Assembly: GCA_051453625.1 (NCBI GenBank)
Contig: JBOZIK010000001.1
Location: 7,838,368-7,868,834 of the forward strand
Length of the DNA stretch: 30,467 nt
Source of the DNA: Welwitschia mirabilis
Lineage: Eukaryota > Gnetophyta > Gnetopsida > Welwitschiales
Direction: 5' to 3'
This document shows positions 1-10,780 of the stretch, piece by piece. Both the position numbers and the translations under genes were made by a program. Under the pieces are notes generated by a model. That model ran no database searches. It was not told where the DNA came from and saw only the letters and a program-made list of their open reading frames with translations. Each line of letters starts with the position of its first letter. The stretch's first letter is position 1.

Positions 1-819
1 ATTTTTATTTTTTGAATTCTAGTGTTGTTTTGATATGTGATCTAGTGAGTTCATGTTTTAACAACTTTTTATATTATCATTCATTATTTAGTAACATTAG
101 AAATATTTGACATCGTTATAATCATTCCCTATTTGAATGGCACTTTATGAATTTTTACATACTATCATGCATTTTTGATCACATAATATTATGGTTTCTA
201 CCAAGGGAATTTGATACATTAGAATTTAGGATAAGTAAATAATCTTCTTTAGGTTTCTAGTTGTTCATTTTCATTTTTATCTTTATTTAGTTATTTTATT
301 GGGTTCTTTAATGTTATTTTCATGCTTTTTCAAAATAATATGTGGATCTGATTATTTCATAGTTTCTTGTTGATTTTACTCATAGTTTTTATCCATGAGG
401 GTTTTTGTTTCCTTTTTTAATAGGTAATGATGATACTTTTGAGTTTTAATTCTTACTTTCTCATGCTTACTGCAGGTGAACAGATTTAAGGTGTTCTCCT
501 AAGTATTGATTCTTTCTACTTAGTACATTATTCTAGTCTCATTCTTTTCTCTTTGATGCCATTTTTACATAAATCTCTTTTCATCATGATCATGTTTTTA
601 GGATTATTCTTTACTTTTTTACCTTCTTCTAGATTTTCTACTGATTTTCTAATGCTTGCTTGTAGTTTTCTTGATTTTAGACTTTTTTCTACTTTTTTCT
701 ATCTTTCTAGAATCTCATTTAATCAATATCATTACATGTCTAATCATCCCCATAACATACAGGATGAAAATCATTCTTTTATCTTTTTGTTACAATCTCG
801 AATGTCGTACTTTACCTTT
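1..819. other. AT-rich unassigned DNA, possible retroelement 3' spacer
   Basis: This T-rich stretch has no coding segment I can recognise. An open frame of 96 codons at 553-843 (plus) is Phe/Leu/Ser-rich and looks like chance translation of T-rich DNA. The stretch ends against a G-rich purine run (820-828). That arrangement resembles the non-coding spacer before the 3' LTR of plant gypsy elements, but no pol domain is present to support it. Confidence 0.3.
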
Positions 820-828
820 GGGGGGAGT
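820..828 (+). other. Possible polypurine tract before an LTR
   Basis: A run of G followed by AG stands out in T-rich surroundings and is followed at once by TATGATATC. Retrotransposon polypurine tracts sit directly upstream of the 3' LTR, which begins with TG. Here TG could be at 830. I could not find a matching LTR end or second LTR, so this is a weak inference. Confidence 0.25.
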
Positions 829-1707
829 ATGATATCTTTTTAAGCTTCTTATAAGATATTGAACAAACATTTTATATTTAAAAGGATCAATTTTTAGCTT
901 TCACAATACATATTTGTGATGATTTATTTGAATATGATTTTAAATTTCTTAAATAAAATTTTATGGACTTTATCTAGTAAGAGCATAGTAGCACAATTAC
1001 ATACTTTTCCTACAGCTATGTTTTAGAACATCTAAAACATCATGAACAAGTGAAAGAATGTTATAATTACTCTTTGTACTTTACCCCTTGAAGAATACAT
1101 TAATGAATATTATATGCATCATTTTTTGAGTTATCACTACTTAGTTTTAAACATCAGTTTTAGTATCACTATCTCAAACTATGCATACACATTATTATTT
1201 TCTAAGCTATCATTTTTACATTTTACGATTTCTTTTATGTAAGACATTCATTTATTCTATTATGATATGTTAAGTAGAGGGTTTACAAATATGTCAGTAT
1301 TTGTGTTAGTTAATTAATTTTTCATGGCTATTCCTATATGATGGAAATTGAACTTAAAATTTTATTTTTCTAGTCACTTGTTATTTTAGTCAAATCGGCT
1401 CGCAATATACTTGATCACTTACTTCATCAGGAACTAACAAGGCTAAGTAGAGGGTTATGTTGCAATGCCAATCTATAGGAATTTGATGATGTCTTTTGAG
1501 CACTTTTGCAAGACATTTATATAGGTTTAGATACAATTATGATGATTATGGAGAATTAAAAGGATGTTCACTAAAACATACAATTCTTAGCATATCTAGA
1601 GGTATATCAAGTTTATTTTAATACTTCATGCCTTGAATAAAATATTAACCATGTAGAATACTAATTTCCCCTTGAACTAGAAGATAGAAAGACCTATCAT
1701 CTCCTCT

Positions 1708-1844
1708 ATCATCTCCATGACAGTTAGGATGATAGCACTAGTAATACAGGTTTAATTTATAGAGTTGACTATGAGGCCTAAAGCTAGTAAATCACCTTTT
1801 ATTGTAGAGTATCATCATCATCCCCATGATAGTTAGGATAACAC
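1708..1844 (+). repeat. Imperfect direct repeat, about 33 bases, spaced about 101
   Basis: The segment 1708-1739 recurs at 1809-1844. Both contain TATCATC, then CCATGA(C/T)AGTTAGGAT and a short A/C-rich end. The spacing is about 101 bases. The cause may be a small local duplication; no function is implied. Confidence 0.6.
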
Positions 1845-1960
1845 CTATTTTTGTATGGATGGAAAGAATTATTTTTGTAATGGAGTCATGCGGTCCATAT
1901 GGATTGCTAGGGTTTTTTCTTTGACTCTTAGGATTATGATTCTAAAGCTTCAATGTAAAA

Positions 1961-1969
1961 CTATAAATA
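1961..1969 (+). promoter_or_regulatory. TATA-box-like motif
   Basis: CTATAAATA is the preferred plant TATA element. It is followed by a C/T-rich stretch (CCTCCCTCTTCACTTTCC) like many plant transcription start regions. No downstream open reading frame is preserved, so it may be an LTR promoter or chance. Confidence 0.3.
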
Positions 1970-2580
1970 TCCTCCCTCTTCACTTTCCATTTCCATATTT
2001 TGTATTAGATATTCTTGTGAGGAAATATTGAAGGACAAGAGGTCCATCCATTAGCTACAGAGAGAAGATTGCCTTAGTGTTGGGCTGAGTATCCTCTATT
2101 GAGTGCTGCTACTTTATTATAAATGAATATTAACTTAATGATTAACTTAACAACTCCTTTCACTCCTATTATGTAAATGTCCCTTATGTTTTAAGTTGAT
2201 TATGTTTGATAACAACTCCATAGTTTATTTAGATCATATGGGCATCCTCTGTTAAGGTTGACTTTATTAGTTTAGATCTTACATTGTATTTATTTTATTC
2301 CATTTTATGTTTACATTATCCATATTCTGTTTAGCATATCTTATAGTTTATGTTGATTAGAAATAATGATAAAATCTTCTTAATTGATTTGAGTTATAAG
2401 AACTAATTCTTATGACAGGAGGATTGAAATCCAAATAGAACTTATTAAGTTATATTTCATCCATTACATTTTACCATCTTCATATTGCATTATATTACAT
2501 TGTTCTTTATTTTTCATTTACTAAAATAGAAAAGACTAAAATACTTTATGAAATCAATTCTCTATCTTCCAGCCTAGTGC

Positions 2581-2883
2581 NNNNNNNNNNNNNNNNNNNN
2601 NNNNNNNNNNNNNNNNNNNNNNNNNNNNNNNNNNNNNNNNNNNNNNNNNNNNNNNNNNNNNNNNNNNNNNNNNNNNNNNNNNNNNNNNNNNNNNNNNNNN
2701 NNNNNNNNNNNNNNNNNNNNNNNNNNNNNNNNNNNNNNNNNNNNNNNNNNNNNNNNNNNNNNNNNNNNNNNNNNNNNNNNNNNNNNNNNNNNNNNNNNNN
2801 NNNNNNNNNNNNNNNNNNNNNNNNNNNNNNNNNNNNNNNNNNNNNNNNNNNNNNNNNNNNNNNNNNNNNNNNNNNNNNNNNNN
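2581..2883. other. Assembly gap (303 N)
   Basis: Unsequenced bases. The right flank is the pre-integrase part of copia copy A. The left flank has no copia similarity that I can see, so the left end of copy A is hidden in this gap. Confidence 0.98.
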
Positions 2884-4878
2884 ATAGTTTACATGGCCTA
2901 AACATTGGTGCTATAATTCTTCTTGATTTATATGATAAAAATAATAAGTAAACAAAGATTGATAAATGCTATAAACATTGTTTATTCTATTTGCTTTAAG
3001 AAGAACATTATTTATTTTATAATGTTTAATTTCATACTTTTGAATATCAAAAATAACTTTATGACCTTTACCACAAATCTAAGTAATACTTAGCAAATTA
3101 TGTTTAATAATATTTACAGATAAAATCTCTTTAATTTTTTCTTTTCCATTGTCTTCAAAAGTTACTTTTCCTTCATCAAAATTGTTCAAATGTTGGAATC
3201 TTAATTTATTACCTATCATGTACTAAGAACATTTACTATACATGTACCAACAAGTTCAATTTGATACTTCAAAGGCTTTTTGGATTAATGAAATTTTTAA
3301 TTTATTAGCCCTTATCCACTTAGTCTATTTGGATTATTATGATACACATACTCTTGGGATAAATTTAAATGAAAAGGTATTGGCAGATCTTGAAAAAAGC
3401 ATTATCATTATAAAATTGCAAAATAATTTTGAATGATCTATTTTTTCACAAAAATGACAAGTAATCTTTAACATAGGATTATTTACCATGTTACATTATC
3501 CAACTGATTACATGGTTTTTGAGAGATGAAGCCAATCCTTTCTTGTTATGAATTGGTCTTCATATTTCAAGCATCTATTTCAATTTACTTGAACTATTTT
3601 AAAATTTATTTACAAAATAAGATAATATTTTTACCTCTTAAGTTAGCTTAATGTTTTCTATTTAAAACATCTTGTACTTTATCTCCAACTCTTTCTTTTT
3701 CTTGTTTAGAGCCTTTACTATCTGTTCAACTCATTGCTCTATTTTATTAACTTTTCACATTCTAAATAGAGTTTTTAGCAAGTATCTTCTAGCTCCTTTT
3801 GACCTTCTTTAATAAGGTTTAGATTATCTGGTTCAGTTTAGCATGACGTTTTTTTCAAGAAAGTCTTCTATCTCTATATGATTCTTGACTTTGAACTACT
3901 ATCTTCTTCTTCATCTACATTATTCTAGGTGGTGATAAATGATGATGTATTGGACTTCCTCTGATCTCTTCTATTATTTTAGAATTTGTTTGAAACATGT
4001 TCATATCCCTTACATGCATAACACTAAATCTCTTTTTTTTTCCTAGATCTCTTCTTAGTTTGGATTGACCCCTTTTTGGTCCCTTACTTGGTTTACCATT
4101 TCTTTTTCTTCTATGTTAGAATTTTTGAATCTTCTTGCTAATAGAGCAATCTCATCTTCATAAACGTCTTCATCTAATTTTTCAAATCTAGATTCTCCCT
4201 GCATACTTTTTAATGTAATACTTTTCTTTTTATTTTTAGAAAAATTTAACTCATAAATTTGAAGATTACCTTGTAGTTCTTCTAGTGTCATTTGATTAAT
4301 GTTCTTACTTTATTCAATAGCCATAACCTTTAGCTCAAATAGTTTTGGAAGAGATCCTAGAAATTTTTTGTGCTACTTTTTTTTTATCCATTTTCTTACC
4401 TAGACTTATGTTTGTTAGCTTAGCAAATAACTCTTACAGAGTCTCTTCTTCTTCCATGTGAATATCTTTAAACCTAAAGATAAGCATCTATAACTTTTCC
4501 TGCTTTATAGTAAATGTTCCTTCATGTGCAATTTCAAGTATATCCAAAGCTTTCTTGGCATGTTTGTAGTTTACAATCCTCTTGATTTCATTTTCATAAA
4601 CTATATAAAAAATAGTATTAAGATCATGGGCATCTAAGGTTCTCTTCTTTTTGTTAGTAAGAGTCCATTGATCTCAAGATTTTTTCAACAAATATGATGG
4701 TTTCATTGCTATCAGTTTTGAATAGTGTAGGCATAACATATCCATTGTAGATAACCTCCTATATGTCTACATTCGAGAATCTAAAAAGGATTTCCATTTA
4801 GGCCTTCCAATATGCATAATTGGTCCCATTGAACATGGGTGGTCTTCCAGTAGAGAGGACATCAGTAAGATTACTTAT
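2884..4878 (-). pseudogene. Ty1/copia gag-protease remnant, copy A
   Basis: The segment is collinear with copy B (about 6976-9052). It starts at an ATA where copy B has its ATG (4876-4878), and keeps the PPMFNGTNYAYWK motif of plant copia gag N-termini. The gag core continues at 4291-4055 (EELQGNLQIYEL). Near 3400-3460 a zinc-knuckle motif CHFC-x4-H-x4-C keeps all four metal ligands. The protease active site near 3240 reads MYSKCS where the family has D-S-G, so catalytic Asp is lost. The segment after ...FEDNGKEKI is about 40 bases shorter than in copy B. Many in-frame stops and frameshifts are present, so it is non-coding today. It is cut off on the left by the gap, before any integrase. Confidence 0.85.
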
Positions 4879-4931
4879 AGTTATGGTTTAAAAGTTAAGA
4901 TCTATTAGGATCTACAATTGACTCAATAAAG

Positions 4932-4942
4932 CTTTAATACCA
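4932..4942 (-). other. Primer-binding site, copia copy A
   Basis: On the minus strand this reads TGGTATTAAAG followed by C, close to the TGGTATCAGAGC primer-binding site complementary to the 3' end of plant initiator tRNA-Met. It lies two bases inside the end of the LTR, the usual spacing. Confidence 0.7.
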
Positions 4943-4944
4943 AA

Positions 4945-5303
4945 TGTTAGATCTAGAACCCTAGAGAGGGAGGGGTGAATAGGATTTAAAAAATAAAATA
5001 CTATCTTTATAAAATATTAAATACTAAAAAAATATTTATGGATACAAAATAACTAAATGATCTATCTAGGAATAAGATCTAAAAAAAAATACTGAAACTA
5101 GAAAATACAAATAGAGATCATCAAACACATGATTTATAGTGGTATAAGAAATTCTTTACTCCACTCTCAGTAGTTAGCTTCTACCCAAGATAGATCCAAA
5201 TCCTTGTTGCTTACTTTTCAGGTTTCTCAAGTTAACCTATAACCTTTATAATCAGACATTTCAAGGGTTGGTCTCAACTTTTAAAGAAAATATTTTTGGT
5301 ATT
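4945..5303 (-). repeat. Partial LTR, copia copy A (may also be 3' LTR of copy B)
   Basis: This segment is collinear with 9119 to about 9480, with roughly one difference in ten by eye plus small indels. On the minus strand it ends in CA just before the primer-binding site. The rest of the LTR (about 0.8 kb, judged from copy B) is missing at the adjacent gap. Since copy B lies immediately to the right in the same orientation, this LTR could be shared between the two elements. Confidence 0.75.
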
Positions 5304-5403
5304 NNNNNNNNNNNNNNNNNNNNNNNNNNNNNNNNNNNNNNNNNNNNNNNNNNNNNNNNNNNNNNNNNNNNNNNNNNNNNNNNNNNNNNNNNNNNNNNNN
5401 NNN
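5304..5403. other. Assembly gap (100 N, probably of unknown size)
   Basis: Exactly 100 N is a common placeholder for a gap of unknown length. It separates the LTR of copy A from the interrupted reverse transcriptase of copy B. The missing C-terminal reverse transcriptase, RNase H and most of an LTR would need several hundred bases or more. Confidence 0.95.
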
Positions 5404-8400
5404 AAACAGAGTTTTATCCACATCTCCACATATGTAACCATTTTCTTTAAGAAATGTTGCTAGTTTTTCATACCAAGCCCTTGGAGCTTGTTTTAAACTA
5501 TACAAAGCCTTTTTGAGTCTATAGGCATGGTTTGGTTTGTGTGGATCTATAAAATCTTGTGGTTGTTTCACCTAAACTTCTTCGTTGAGAGTTCCATTTA
5601 AAAAGGCACTTTTCAAATCCATCTGAAAAACTTTGATGTTCTTAAAAGCTGCATAGGAGAGAAACATTCTAATACCGTCCAGTTTGGCCACTAGAGCAAG
5701 TGTGTCTCCTACATCTATTCCTTCAATTTGGTTGTTTCCTTGGGCCACTAATCTTACCTTGTTCTTCATCACATTATTGTGTTCATCACACCTCTTCTTA
5801 AAGATCCATTTTGTTTCAATTACATTTTGATCTTTTGGTCTTTCTACAAGTTTCCAAACATCTTTTCTTTGAACTGTTGAAGTTTTTCTTGCATAGCCAT
5901 CATCCATTCTTTAAGAGATTTGGCCTCTTCAAACTTTTTGGGTTCAATTTGAGAGACATAACAAATGTGGGCACAACAATTTTTGAGAGAGTTTCTAATT
6001 CGAATTTTTGAGCTTACATCTCTAATAATAGACTCAAGTGGGTGATCTTTAGCTGTTTGAACTTTTTAGAAGTAACCTCTTGAGATGGCTCTTTTTCCTT
6101 TTTCAGTTGTTACTCCTTTTACTACGGAGATACTTGGAGTTAGATTTTCTTCACCACTTGAAGGAAGAAGTCTAGTACTAAAATCATCTATTTGAATGTT
6201 TATGGATTCTTCCACTATTAGAGTTCGTTTATTCAAAACCCGGTAGACTCTACTTCTAGTTTAATATCCTAAAAGATTGCTTCATTGGATTTGGATTCAA
6301 ATTTGCTCAAATGTTCTCTATCTTTTAAAACAAAGCATTTACTCCCAAAGATCTTAACATATGAAACATTTGGTTTGCTTCCTTTCCAAAGTTCATAAGG
6401 GGTTTGATCCATACCTCGTCTTAGATAGACTTTGTTGATAATGTAGCATGTAGTACTTACTGGTTCAGCTCAAAACATTTTAGGAACTTCCTTATCATTT
6501 ATCATTGTTTTTGCCATCTCTCGAAGGACTCGGTTTTTCCTTTCTGCAATTCCATTTTGTTGCATGGAGCTAAAAATTGATGTTCTAAAAGATGATTTTC
6601 AAATTCTCCTCCATGATTACTTCTAATTTTTTTAATAGTGTATCCTTTCTCATTTTGGATTTTGTTACAGATTTCAATACAACTTTTGAAGGTTTCAGCT
6701 TTGTTTCCTAAGAAGGCAATCCAAATAAATCTAGAGAAGTCATCTACCATGGTCGAGAAATATCGTTTTCCTTCTAGACTTTTAGTTTGGGCAGGACCCA
6801 CCAAGTCCATGTGAATGATTTTAAGTGGCATTGTTGAGGAGACTAAGTTTTTACTTTCATGAGAAGTTCTGAGTTGTTTTCCTTTTTGACAAGCATCATA
6901 CAACCCATGTTTTTCAATGTTAATCTTAGGGATTCCTTTCAGGATCTCCTTTTTAATGATAGTTTTGAGATGGTCATAGTTTACATGTCCTAATCATTAG
7001 TGCCACAATGGTTCTTAATTTATATGACAAAAATACCAAGCAGATAAAGATTGATCTATGCTATAAATGTTGTCTATTTTATTTGCTTTAAGAAGAACGC
7101 CATTTGTTTTATTGTGTCTAGCTTCACACTTTTGACTATCAAAAAAATAACTTTATGACCTTTATCACAAATCTGGCTAATACTCAACAAATTATGTTTA
7201 AGACCGTTCACATAAAAAACTTCATTAATTTTAGGCATGTTTCCTCCATTGATGCTTCCAATGCCTTCAATTTTTGCTTTTCCATTGTCGCCATATGTTA
7301 CTTCTCCTCCATCAAAGTCATCCAAATGTTGGAATCTTGATTTGTCACCTGTTATGTGCCAAGAACAACCACTATCCATGTACCAACAAGTTCCATTTGA
7401 TACTTTAAAAACTATATGGATTAATGAACTTTTCAAATCGTCAGCCTTTTCCCACTTAGTCCATTTGAACTGCTGTGGTACACATCCCCTTGGGAGAAAT
7501 TTAAATAGAAAATTACTAACAGAGCTTGAAAAGAGCATTATCTTTCTAACATTCCAAAATAATTTTGAATGACTGGTCTTTCCACAAAAATGACAAGTAA
7601 TCTTTGACATAGAGTTATTTTGCCATGTTACCTTATTTAGCTGATTGTGTGGTTTTTGAGAGATGAAGCCAATACCTTTCTTGTCATGAACTGGTTTTCG
7701 TATCCCAAGACTCTGTTTCAATTTACTCGAACTATTTGAAAATTTATTTACAAAATGGGACAAACTTTTTACATCTTGAGTTAGCTCGGTATTTTCTGTT
7801 TGAACCATCTTGTGCTTTGTCTCTAAATCTTGTTTTTCCTTATTCAGAGCCTTTACTATCTTGTTTAGCTCATTGATCCATTTTTCCAACTTTTCACATT
7901 CTGAATAGAGTTCTTGACAAGTATCTTCTAGTTCCTTTTGACCTTCTTCAATAAGGTCTAGCTCATCTGGTTCAGTTGAGCATGGTATGTTCTTCATGGA
8001 AGGGACTATTGCCATGAAGAAAAGTCTTCTGTCTCTGTCTGACTCTTGAATTTAGCTACTGTCTTCTTCTTTAGCTATATTATTCCAGGTGGCGATGAAG
8101 AATGATGTCTTGGTTTTCCTCTGATCTCTTCTGTTTTTAGACATTCATTTATAACATGTCCATATTCCTTACACGTATAGGACTAGATCTACTTTCCTTT
8201 TTTTGCATTCCTTCTTAGTTTGGAATGACCCCTCTTTGGTTTCTTGCTTGGTTTATCATCTCTCTTTCTTCTGTGCAGGAATTTTTTGAATTTTCTTGCC
8301 AAAAGGGCAACCTCATCTTCATCAAGGTTTTCATCTGATTTTAAAAAATTTGGACTTTTCCTGCACACTTTTCAATTTAAGACTTTTCTTTTTATCTTTA

Positions 8401-9052
8401 GAAAACTTTAACTCATAAGTTTGAAGATTACCTTGTAGTTCCTCTGGTGCCATTCGATTAATGTTCTTGCTTTCCTCAATAGCTGTAACCTTTGGCTCGA
8501 AGTATTTTGGAAGAGATCTTAGAACTTTTCGTATTGCTTTTCCTTCGTCTATTTTCTCCCCTAGACTTGCCATGGAGTTTACTGTGTCTGTCAGTCTAGC
8601 AAAGAACTCTTACAGAGTTTCCTTTTCTTCCATGCGAATATCTTCAAACTTAGAGATAAGCATCTGTAGCTTTGCCTCTTTTATAGTGGATGTTCTTTTG
8701 TGTGCGATTTCAAATATATCCCAAGCTTCTTTGGTATGTTCATAGTTCACAATCCTCTTGAATTCATCTGCATAAACTGCCAAAAAATAGCATTAAGAGC
8801 ACAAGCATCTGAGGTAGCCTTGGCTTTGTTGGTAGGGATCCATTGGTCTTAAGATTTCTGAACCACTATGTTGGTTCCATTAGTATCAGTTTTGGACAGT
8901 GTGGGCATGATATATCTATTGTAGATGACCTTTTCTATGTCTACTTCTAAAGATCTAAGGAAGATTCTCATTCGGACCTTCCAGTAAGCATAGTTGGTCC
9001 CATTGAACATGGGTGGTCTTCCAGTAGAGAGGCCATCAGTAGGATTACTCAT
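5404..9052 (-). pseudogene. Ty1/copia gag-pol polyprotein remnant, copy B
   Basis: Domains follow copia order on the minus strand. Gag starts at ATG 9052 (MSNPTDGLSTGRPPMFNG). The UBN2-type gag core lies at about 8760-8460 (KEAWDIFEIAHK, GKAIRKVLRSLPKYFEPKV). A 313-codon open stretch at 8015-7074 carries a coiled coil, a zinc knuckle (CHFCGKTSHSKLFW, last Cys replaced by Trp), and the protease with MDSGCSWH near 7365-7380. Pre-integrase sequence (LGHVNYDHL) is near 6980-6940. Integrase lies at 6903 to about 6500: first Asp in HMDLVGP is kept, the second reads RSNHGGEF with Asn for Asp, and the Glu in AERKNR is kept but lies beyond a frameshift. Reverse transcriptase runs from 5907 to the gap ([31 protein letters not shown]); its YVDD box is not visible. 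Stops interrupt gag (near 8610), the integrase-RT linker and RT (5572-5574). The coiled coil plus this gag layout suggests the SIRE/Maximus lineage, by inference. Non-functional. Confidence 0.92.
7074..8015 (-). pseudogene. Longest surviving open stretch of copy B: coiled coil, zinc knuckle, protease
   Basis: These 313 codons without a stop are the best preserved part of the element. Residues about 18-90 are Glu/Lys/Leu-rich heptad-like sequence (coiled coil). Residues about 140-153 form the zinc knuckle with a Trp in the fourth ligand position. Residues about 210-300 match a copia aspartic protease with D-S-G at the active site and the trailing LKHNLLSISQ segment. The first Met is internal to the original polyprotein, so this is not an independent gene. 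Confidence 0.8.
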
Positions 9053-9105
9053 AGTTGTGGTTTAAAAGTTAAGATCTATTAGGATCTATAATTGACTCAA
9101 TCAAA

Positions 9106-9116
9106 CTTTAATACCA
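9106..9116 (-). other. Primer-binding site, copia copy B
   Basis: The minus strand reads TGGTATTAAAG, a decayed form of the initiator tRNA-Met primer-binding site, two bases inside the LTR end. It fixes the 3' end of the 5' LTR and the direction of the element. Confidence 0.75.
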
Positions 9117-9256
9117 AATGTTGGATCTATAACCCTAGAGGGGGAGGGTTGAATAGGATAAAAAGAAATTAAAACACTATCTTTAGAAAATATTGAATAC
9201 TAGAAAAATATTTATGCATATAAAATAATCAAATGATTTATCTAGGAATATGATCT

Positions 9257-9278
9257 AAAAAAAAGAAAGAAAGAAAGA
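9257..9278. repeat. A-run and GAAA microsatellite in the LTR
   Basis: An A-rich run followed by several GAAA units. Copy A has only an A-run at the matching place, so the GAAA expansion is specific to copy B. Confidence 0.8.
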
Positions 9279-9669
9279 CTGAAACTAGAAAATACAAATA
9301 GAGATCATCAAACACATGTTTATAGTAGTTTAAGAAATTCTCTACTCCACTCTTAGTAGTTAGCTTCTACCCAAGATAGATCCATATCCTTGTTACTTAC
9401 TTTTCAGGTTTTTCAGGTTAACTTATGACATTTATAATTAGACATTTCAAGGCTTAGTCTCAACTTTTAAAGAAAAGATTTTTGTCAAGATGCATAGGCT
9501 TTACTAGATCTAAAGTACAGTAAAGATAGTATTACACTATTTAAAAACAATGTCACAAATCCAAGTACATATAGTGTAATCTGATAAACTAAAAAACTGA
9601 TAGTAAAAAGATCCTTTTTTTTCAATTTGGTTAGCCAAAAAGAGCTGCCAATGATTTTGATGGTTGTGG

Positions 9670-9678
9670 TTTATATAG
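9670..9678 (-). promoter_or_regulatory. LTR TATA box, copia copy B
   Basis: CTATATAAA on the minus strand lies inside the LTR, about 550 bases from its inner end, which is a normal place for the U3 promoter. Transcription would start roughly 30 bases further left. Activity is doubtful given the decay of the element. Confidence 0.5.
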
Positions 9679-9779
9679 AGGATGAATTTTAGGATTTTAT
9701 AAGTGAATTTAATATTCTAATGGATAAAAATATTAAGATAGTAACTAGAAAATAGACTGAGAAATTTATTTTCTACCAT

Positions 9780-10190
9780 GATCGGTGAAGCCCTTGAAAC
9801 ATTTGGTTGACCCTATTGAGTGCTTCTACTGAACTTGGTTAATTCCATCTTCCTCTTGCTAACTTGAGTTCTTTACATCATCTAGTCTACTCAACCCCAT
9901 CTAGGATCCTATTGATCACATATGTCCAGGTCTGGTCAGCTCCATTTTTATTTGGTTAACTTCTTATGAAAATAGATGTAATGTCTTTAACACAGGTCTA
10001 GTATACCCCTTAAAAATTTGGCCAACTCCTTTAGAAAAAGATTTAATAGTTCTTGTATAGGTTCAATTAACCCCTTAGAAGTCTAGTTAACTCCTTAATA
10101 AACTAGATATGAAAATTTCTGGTACAAGTCTAGTTAACCCCTAAGGGATCTAGTTGACCTCTTCAAAGATCTATTACTTATTAGGTTCAA
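9780..10190. repeat. Irregular short subrepeats in LTR U3
   Basis: Variants of (G/A)TCTAGTTAACCCCTTA occur many times, for example near 10026-10050, 10060-10075, 10080-10098, 10128-10145 and 10148-10160. Similar pieces recur from 9890 onward. Such subrepeats are common in the U3 of plant copia elements. Confidence 0.6.
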
Positions 10191-10321
10191 GTATAGCTAG
10201 TGATAAATGTCAGGTTATTTCTGACTTGTAAGAATTATTATTTTTTACAAAAAATGCAACATATTTTGCTATACTAAAAAATGTTAGTTTGACATCAATT
10301 TTACAAAAATATAACTTAACA

Positions 10322-10780
10322 CTAAAAATACATTACAAGTATAAAAGGAACAAAAGAAAGAAGAAAATGAGATGTATGCATGAATGCACAAGTAATTGGT
10401 ACTATACATGAAGCTTTCAAGCTATTTTTTAAAAGGGGCTATCTAGAGAATACATTATTTAATCATTGGATTTTATAAAGTTGCATCACTTTCATCCTTG
10501 ACACTTATGGATGATGATAATAAGAAAGAACTTAAGCTCTTTATCAAAGAAACATCTTTTTAAGCTTATTGTTTTATTTGTTTCTATTATTTATTAGAAC
10601 TTAAATTATAGGACTACCATATTTTTAAATACTTTCATTATAGTCCATTTCTTATTCTCTATTATAGGATCCCTTGCTAGGGTTTCATATTATAAGAAAA
10701 CCCTGATATGGATGTGATTTTATATGTGATTATGAGCACATTTCTATGATTATTTTATAAAATATTATTGCTGGGAAGAA
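10322..10780. other. AT-rich spacer between two copia elements
   Basis: No coding or RNA feature is recognised. Near 10675-10705 the phrase CTAGGGTTT and the near-inverted AAACCCTGA resemble plant LTR or promoter sequence. This may include the lost 5' LTR of the next element, but I cannot show it. Confidence 0.3.

Larger units (their letters stand above)
829..2580. other. AT-rich unassigned DNA, possible LTR-like segment
   Basis: No coding region is recognised. The stretch holds an imperfect direct repeat (1708-1739 and 1809-1844), a second short repeated phrase around 1271-1281 and 1443-1455 (TAAGTAGAGGGTT), and a plant-like TATA box at 1961-1969 followed by a C/T-rich leader. Together with the purine tract at 820 this could be an old LTR with its promoter, but neither terminus can be placed. 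Confidence 0.25.
9119..10321 (-). repeat. 5' LTR of copia copy B, about 1.2 kb
   Basis: The inner end (9119) is set by the primer-binding site and by similarity to 4945-5303. The outer end is placed at 10321 because plus-strand TGTT...AACA then gives matching TG...CA termini; this outer border is approximate. The LTR contains a TATA box at 9670-9678 and a U3 segment (about 9780-10190) with many variants of a TCTAGTTAACCCCTTA-like phrase. No second complete LTR is in the window, so a target-site duplication cannot be tested. Confidence 0.65.

Noticed and set aside
553-843. 96-codon open frame with Phe/Leu/Ser-rich sequence
   Set aside because: The composition follows from T-rich DNA, there is no recognisable domain, and no promoter is linked to it.
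1285-1304. Small hairpin ACAAATA-TGTCAG-TATTTGT
   Set aside because: A 7-bp AT-rich stem is expected by chance in DNA of this composition.
2546-2951. Open frames spanning the 303-N gap on both strands
   Set aside because: Nearly all residues are undetermined; the frames exist only because N gives no stop codon.
3242-3436. 64-codon plus-strand frame, similar to 7381-7572
   Set aside because: Both are antisense shadows of the copia protease and zinc-knuckle region. Their similarity reflects the paired copia copies, not a conserved gene.
5811-6011. 66-codon plus-strand frame
   Set aside because: Antisense to the reverse transcriptase and linker of copia copy B.
8461-8745. 94-codon plus-strand frame
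   Set aside because: Antisense shadow of the copy B gag core.
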